Source: Larix sibirica
Taxonomy: Eukaryota > Streptophyta > Pinopsida > Pinales > Pinaceae
DNA: 10,901 nt
Assembly: GCA_004151065.3 (NCBI GenBank)
Contig: NWUY0300013576.1
Coordinates: 24,400 to 35,300, forward strand
Reading direction: 5' to 3'
Part shown: in pieces, positions 8,177 to 10,901 of the stretch
Numbering within the stretch: the first letter of the stretch is position 1
Layout: the number at the start of each line of letters is the position of its first letter
Notes under the pieces: generated by a model
What the model saw: only the letters and a program-made list of their open reading frames with translations
What the model was told of the DNA's origin: nothing
The model's database searches: none
Program-made: the position numbers and the translations under genes

Positions 8177-8450
8177 ATCCCGGACCCTTAATCAAAAATC
8201 CATATAAGTGTATCAACTAAGCAACAATAACTAGTGCAAAATATGATAACATATCCAAGTGTTCAATAAAAAACTCATGGTATGAAACCTCACAAGTTTT
8301 GATGAAGATCTGCATGAAAAACCACCAATGAAAATGCTTGACAATACTTAATGTGACAAGCAAAATGTAGACAGAAAAAAACCGGAAGTGAATAGTTGCC
8401 AATGGATGAACATTTCTTACTTGACAATCTAATCATTCACCAAGCAATGT
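8177..8450. other. No recognisable feature
   Basis: AT-rich sequence with frequent stops in all frames. A minus-strand open frame around 8217-8402 has no recognisable motif and is best explained by composition. Confidence 0.55.
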
Positions 8451-8524
8451 AGCTAGAAGCTAATGTCTTCTGCTAATGGAAGGTGCTCTATGAATCTGGT
8501 GGTTTTGGGATGACCAAAAACAAA
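8451..8524 (+). repeat. Diverged direct repeat, left copy (about 74 bp)
   Basis: This copy runs from AGCTAGAAGC to TGACCAAAAACAAA. It matches 8830-8902 at roughly 80 percent by eye with one small gap. Shared blocks include TGTCTTCTGC, GTGCTCT and TGGTGGTTTT followed by GGATGACCA. The two copies flank the 43-bp tandem array. Confidence 0.7.
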
Positions 8525-8893
8525 AAAATGAGTACAATCAGATGTATTCTACTACATGCCAGTTTTAAGATGACCATAAACTGATAGAAATCATAATCTA
8601 TGGTGGTTTTGAATTACCGCAAATCAAAATATAGAAAAAGTTGTAAATATTCTACTAAATGGTTCTTGCTCAACGATTCTCTTTGAAACTTGGCTCTCAC
8701 TCTGGTTTTGGCTTAGTAGTTCCCTCTAGAAATTGGTTTTGACTCTAGTTTTGGCTCAGTGGTTCTCTTTGGAACTTGGATTTGACTCTAGTTCTGGCTT
8801 AGCAGTTCCTCTGGAACATTTCATAATTTAGTTAGAAGTTGTTGTCTTCTGCAAATTGGAAGTGCTCTCAATTTGGTGGTTTTTGGATGACCA
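8497..8893 (+). repeat. Four copies of a 20-bp TGGTGGTTTTGGATGACCA-like motif
   Basis: Copies start at 8497, 8557, 8601 and 8874. The first and last are near identical; those at 8557 (TGCCAGTTTTAAGATGACCA) and 8601 (TGGTGGTTTTGAATTACCGC) are diverged. Each starts with TGGT or a variant and three of the four end in ACCA, so the unit is weakly palindromic at its tips. Confidence 0.6.
8680..8817 (+). repeat. 43-bp tandem repeat, three full copies plus a partial
   Basis: Full units lie at 8680-8722, 8723-8765 and 8766-8808, with a partial fourth from 8809. Each has the order CTTTGGAAC, TTGG, GACTCTAG, TTTTGGCT, AGCAGTTC or close variants, with no length change between units. The 13 bases before 8680 resemble a unit end. 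The period is not a multiple of three, so the repeat is unlikely to encode protein. The array is bracketed by the direct repeats at 8451 and 8830. Confidence 0.85.
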
Positions 8894-8902
8894 CAAACCA
8901 AA
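8830..8902 (+). repeat. Diverged direct repeat, right copy (about 73 bp)
   Basis: This is the partner of the copy at 8451-8524, 379 bp away. It runs from AGTTAGAAGT to TGACCACAAACCAAA. A duplication with the tandem array between its halves suggests either an old terminal-repeat pair of a short element or local segmental duplication. Confidence 0.7.
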
Positions 8903-8981
8903 TGCTTCTCAATCCATAATTTGTCATCATTATCAATAATATATAATCCATCAAGGTAGACTTTGAAAGTTGTAGTCTGAA

Positions 8982-9070
8982 AATCATCATTATGTCCCCC
9001 CTATCGACTAAAAGGTGAGAAGTCCGGGGCCAATATATCGATCCTCAAATCATCAAATATGTCCCCCCTT
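8982..9070 (-). repeat. Duplicated C6 tract (polypurine tract on the minus strand)
   Basis: AATCATCATTATGTCCCCCCT at 8982 and AATCATCAAATATGTCCCCCC at 9048 are near-identical blocks 66 bp apart. On the minus strand each reads AGGGGGGACATA. Such G6 tracts are typical polypurine tracts, the sites where plus-strand synthesis starts next to a 3' LTR. No LTR start is obvious directly after them, so their role is open. Confidence 0.5.
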
Positions 9071-9302
9071 GAAAGTAGAAACGAGTAATCACACTATCTT
9101 TGGGAAAGTATAAAGACTTGATCTTCAACTCAAAAGACAACCTCAAGTGGGCCCGGGTCTTTCCCTAAAATCAACAAATCCAAAACAACGAGAACCATCC
9201 ATTGTAGAAAATGCTCCTCGTAAATATGGTTGAACCTGTGTATGAAATCATTGATAAGGCCACACCAATAACTTGGCTTCCAAAATCCAATTCCAAGTCC
9301 TT

Positions 9303-9900
9303 AACCATTCAAAATGTATCTATTTCCGATGAACCTTTTTTCTCTTTTGGCGCCTTTCAGAGAGGTGATTGGGATTCCCACGAAACTACATGGATGAAGA
9401 TCAAAACAAGTTAACACATGGTGACCAACTTGGTGACATTGTCGGCACTATATGGGTTCATCATTCAACATAGTATCATAAATTGCATCTACATTATCAT
9501 CATTATTATGATCATTCTTATTTGCATCATCATCCTGTATCTGTTTCTTACCATTATCCTCAAGTTCTATCTTTTGATCAGCATCAATAATACAGACTCC
9601 ACTCACAAATCTAATTGGTTTGCTATAATCAATAATATGAAAAAGGTTATCATGATAATTTTCATATCCTAATTCATATCAATTTATTTTTAAGAGCATC
9701 TCTTCCCAATGTACGAAGATGACCTATTTATGAAATACTTCATTTTTATTTGAATGTTCTTCTGAAGTAGTTTTACTGAGTTGATCATGTTTTGAATGCT
9801 GATAGAAATCATGATCAAATTCAAAAAGAGATTTGTTTTGAACCAACGAGTTTAGAATGTTGATTCTTTTGTTGTATTTTATCTCGTTGGAGTTGTGATT
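9303..9900 (-). pseudogene. Decayed coding region with CCHC zinc knuckle, retroelement-like
   Basis: Reading leftward in one frame from 9900 to the TAA at 9303-9301, about 199 codons contain only three internal stops. In order there are a polar N-terminal part with KYNKRINILNSLV and FEFDHDFYQHSKHDQ, a lysine- and glutamate-rich stretch, a mixed part with HIIDYSKPIRFVSG (about 9630-9590), an Asp/Asn-rich acidic linker (about 9540-9480), and CRQCHQVGHHVLTC near 9447-9406. The last is a textbook CX2CX4HX4C knuckle including the Gly before His. A basic stretch (KGAKREKR) follows. The knuckle and acidic linker suggest a retroelement nucleic-acid-binding protein, either gag or a LINE ORF1. I cannot decide which, and no DUF4283 or reverse transcriptase block is clear. 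Plus-strand open frames at 9211-9672 are shadows of this region and of its ATC/ATT-rich linker. Confidence 0.5.
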
Positions 9901-9982
9901 CAAGTTGGAGAAATTCTATCTTGTCCTATGAATCTTGCAAACATGTTAGAACTTTTGAGAGTGTTTCAATGTTGATTGTGAC

Positions 9983-10009
9983 TATATCATCAACATAAAT
10001 GAGGATTAG
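9983..10009 (-). other. LILIYVDDI stretch, possible reverse-transcriptase motif
   Basis: The minus strand reads LILIYVDDI followed by VT, which looks like the catalytic YVDD strand of copia reverse transcriptase. The flanks do not match: no GLKQAPRAW-type block lies upstream and no MKDLG-type block downstream. It lies upstream of the CCHC region on the same strand but in another frame, an order that fits no standard element. An ATG at about 10046 followed by a stop and TNELLGLLN could instead start an unrelated coiled-coil protein. Chance resemblance is quite possible. Confidence 0.25.
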
Positions 10010-10468
10010 AGTGTTCAGTAACCCTAATAATTCATTAGTTCAAGCCATTTTTAAAAATTGTCTTAGATCTCAAAGGGCTTCTTGCAACTCCACCCTTTAA
10101 CAATTAGACTTAACATTTGAATACAAACTCAACAAATGAAGGGTGTCGGATTCTGTAATAAAAAATGCACCCGTTTAGAATGCAATTCAACTTTGAGTTT
10201 TAATTTGTCAATCACAAAATAACTCTTCCAAATACCAAAATACAAATAAACTTATAATAAGACTCTTATGCATGTTACAATAAATGTTGATTTTGAAGTT
10301 GAATTTTGATGTAATTGACAACTTGATATCTTATATTTATGTCTTGTAGTTATGTGATTACATGTACTTGAACTCCAATTACAAAGTTTGCAAAAGCAAC
10401 AATGCCTTATAACTCCTTAAAATGTTAATTGATAAAAACCCTTGTAAAAAACTTTCTTGTTCATCCAC
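10010..10468. other. AT-rich sequence without a recognisable gene
   Basis: Stops are frequent in all frames and no conserved motif was seen. A GGGTGTCGGATTC word near 10141 stands out against the AT-rich background but cannot be assigned. Confidence 0.5.
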
Positions 10469-10576
10469 CACTTATATCACCATTACAATTTCCAATTTAA
10501 TCTTTGTAGTCCCTTTACACTTATATCACTATTACAATTTCTAATTTAATCTTTGTAATCCCTTTACACTTATATC
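10469..10576 (+). repeat. 49-bp tandem repeat, two full copies plus a partial
   Basis: CACTTATATCACCATTACAA opens the first unit (10469-10517). The second (10518-10566) differs by about three C/T or G/A transitions, and a partial third starts at 10567 with CACTTATATC. The high similarity of the two units points to a recent duplication compared with the other repeats here. Confidence 0.88.
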
Positions 10577-10901
10577 CTCTTTATACAAGATTCGAAATTC
10601 GAAAGACTAGGATAAAAATATTTTTAAGTCATTTTCATCCCAATTAATAACTGCTCTGCAAAATACACAAACTCTGATTCCTTTTATGATTTTCAAAGAA
10701 ATCGAGTTATAACTGATAGTCCCTTCACATTTCTTGGAAAAACTGAAGCAATATACATACCCTTCACATTCTTACTATGGCTCAAACTCTAGAAATCTAC
10801 TTGGCACTTAGTTTTGTCGTTCTTTGGCAAGCTTGGTTGACATGCATATTCACTAGAACATTAAATGCACACATAATCTATCTTCATAATTCTATTTACA
10901 C
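10577..10901. other. No recognisable feature
   Basis: AT-rich sequence with no supported gene on either strand. The word CCCTTCACATT recurs at about 10722 and 10760, too short to call a repeat. Confidence 0.5.

Noticed and set aside
9211-9414. Plus-strand 67-codon frame
   Set aside because: No recognisable family; lies opposite the minus-strand CCHC coding region, which has the better evidence.
9418-9672. Plus-strand hydrophobic 84-codon frame resembling a membrane protein
   Set aside because: The Ile/Leu run comes from ATC/ATT repeats, which on the minus strand encode the Asp/Asn-rich linker of the CCHC region.

Overview
The window looks like nuclear DNA of a seed plant, probably from a large, repeat-rich genome. 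It is strongly AT-rich with few CpG dinucleotides, has no intact host gene, no tRNA or rRNA, and no prokaryotic gene layout. What can be recognised is decayed LTR-retrotransposon sequence of plant type. A gymnosperm is plausible from the flavour of the elements, but the sequence alone does not fix the species.

Layout. Positions 1-520 are AT-rich with nothing recognisable. Positions 529-706 hold a cluster of palindromic CTCGATCGAG-type motifs. Positions 795-1140 hold an open frame of unknown origin. Positions 1140-1980 are AT-rich with degenerate simple repeats and one ambiguous base (N at 1944). Positions 1982-3149, read on the minus strand, are a frameshifted Ty3/gypsy-type gag. Upstream of it on that strand are a primer-binding-site-like sequence (3202-3218) and a probable 5' LTR (about 3225-4120) with a TATA box.

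About 240 bp further on, a second element points the other way. This is a Ty1/copia element whose 5' LTR ends at 6199, followed two bases later by the initiator-Met-tRNA-type primer binding site. Its gag pseudogene (6265-7716) has a DUF4219/UBN2-type N-terminus, a broken zinc knuckle and an acidic, coiled-coil C-terminal part like SIRE/Maximus-type gags. Protease, integrase, reverse transcriptase and a 3' LTR are not found after it.

The right third is a mosaic. It has a possible minus-strand LTR start at 8176, diverged repeats at 8451-8902 including a 43-bp tandem array, C tracts that read as polypurine tracts on the minus strand, and a decayed minus-strand coding region with a clean CCHC zinc knuckle (about 9303-9900). 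It also has a short YVDD-containing minus-strand stretch and a 49-bp tandem repeat at 10469-10576.

Nothing here works together as a living system. The picture is successive insertions of retroelements with truncation, frameshifting and C-to-T decay. The best leads are the cryptic minus-strand CCHC gene, the divergent pair of LTRs, the TAG/TAA-only stop spectrum of the copia gag, and the palindromic CpG-rich cluster.
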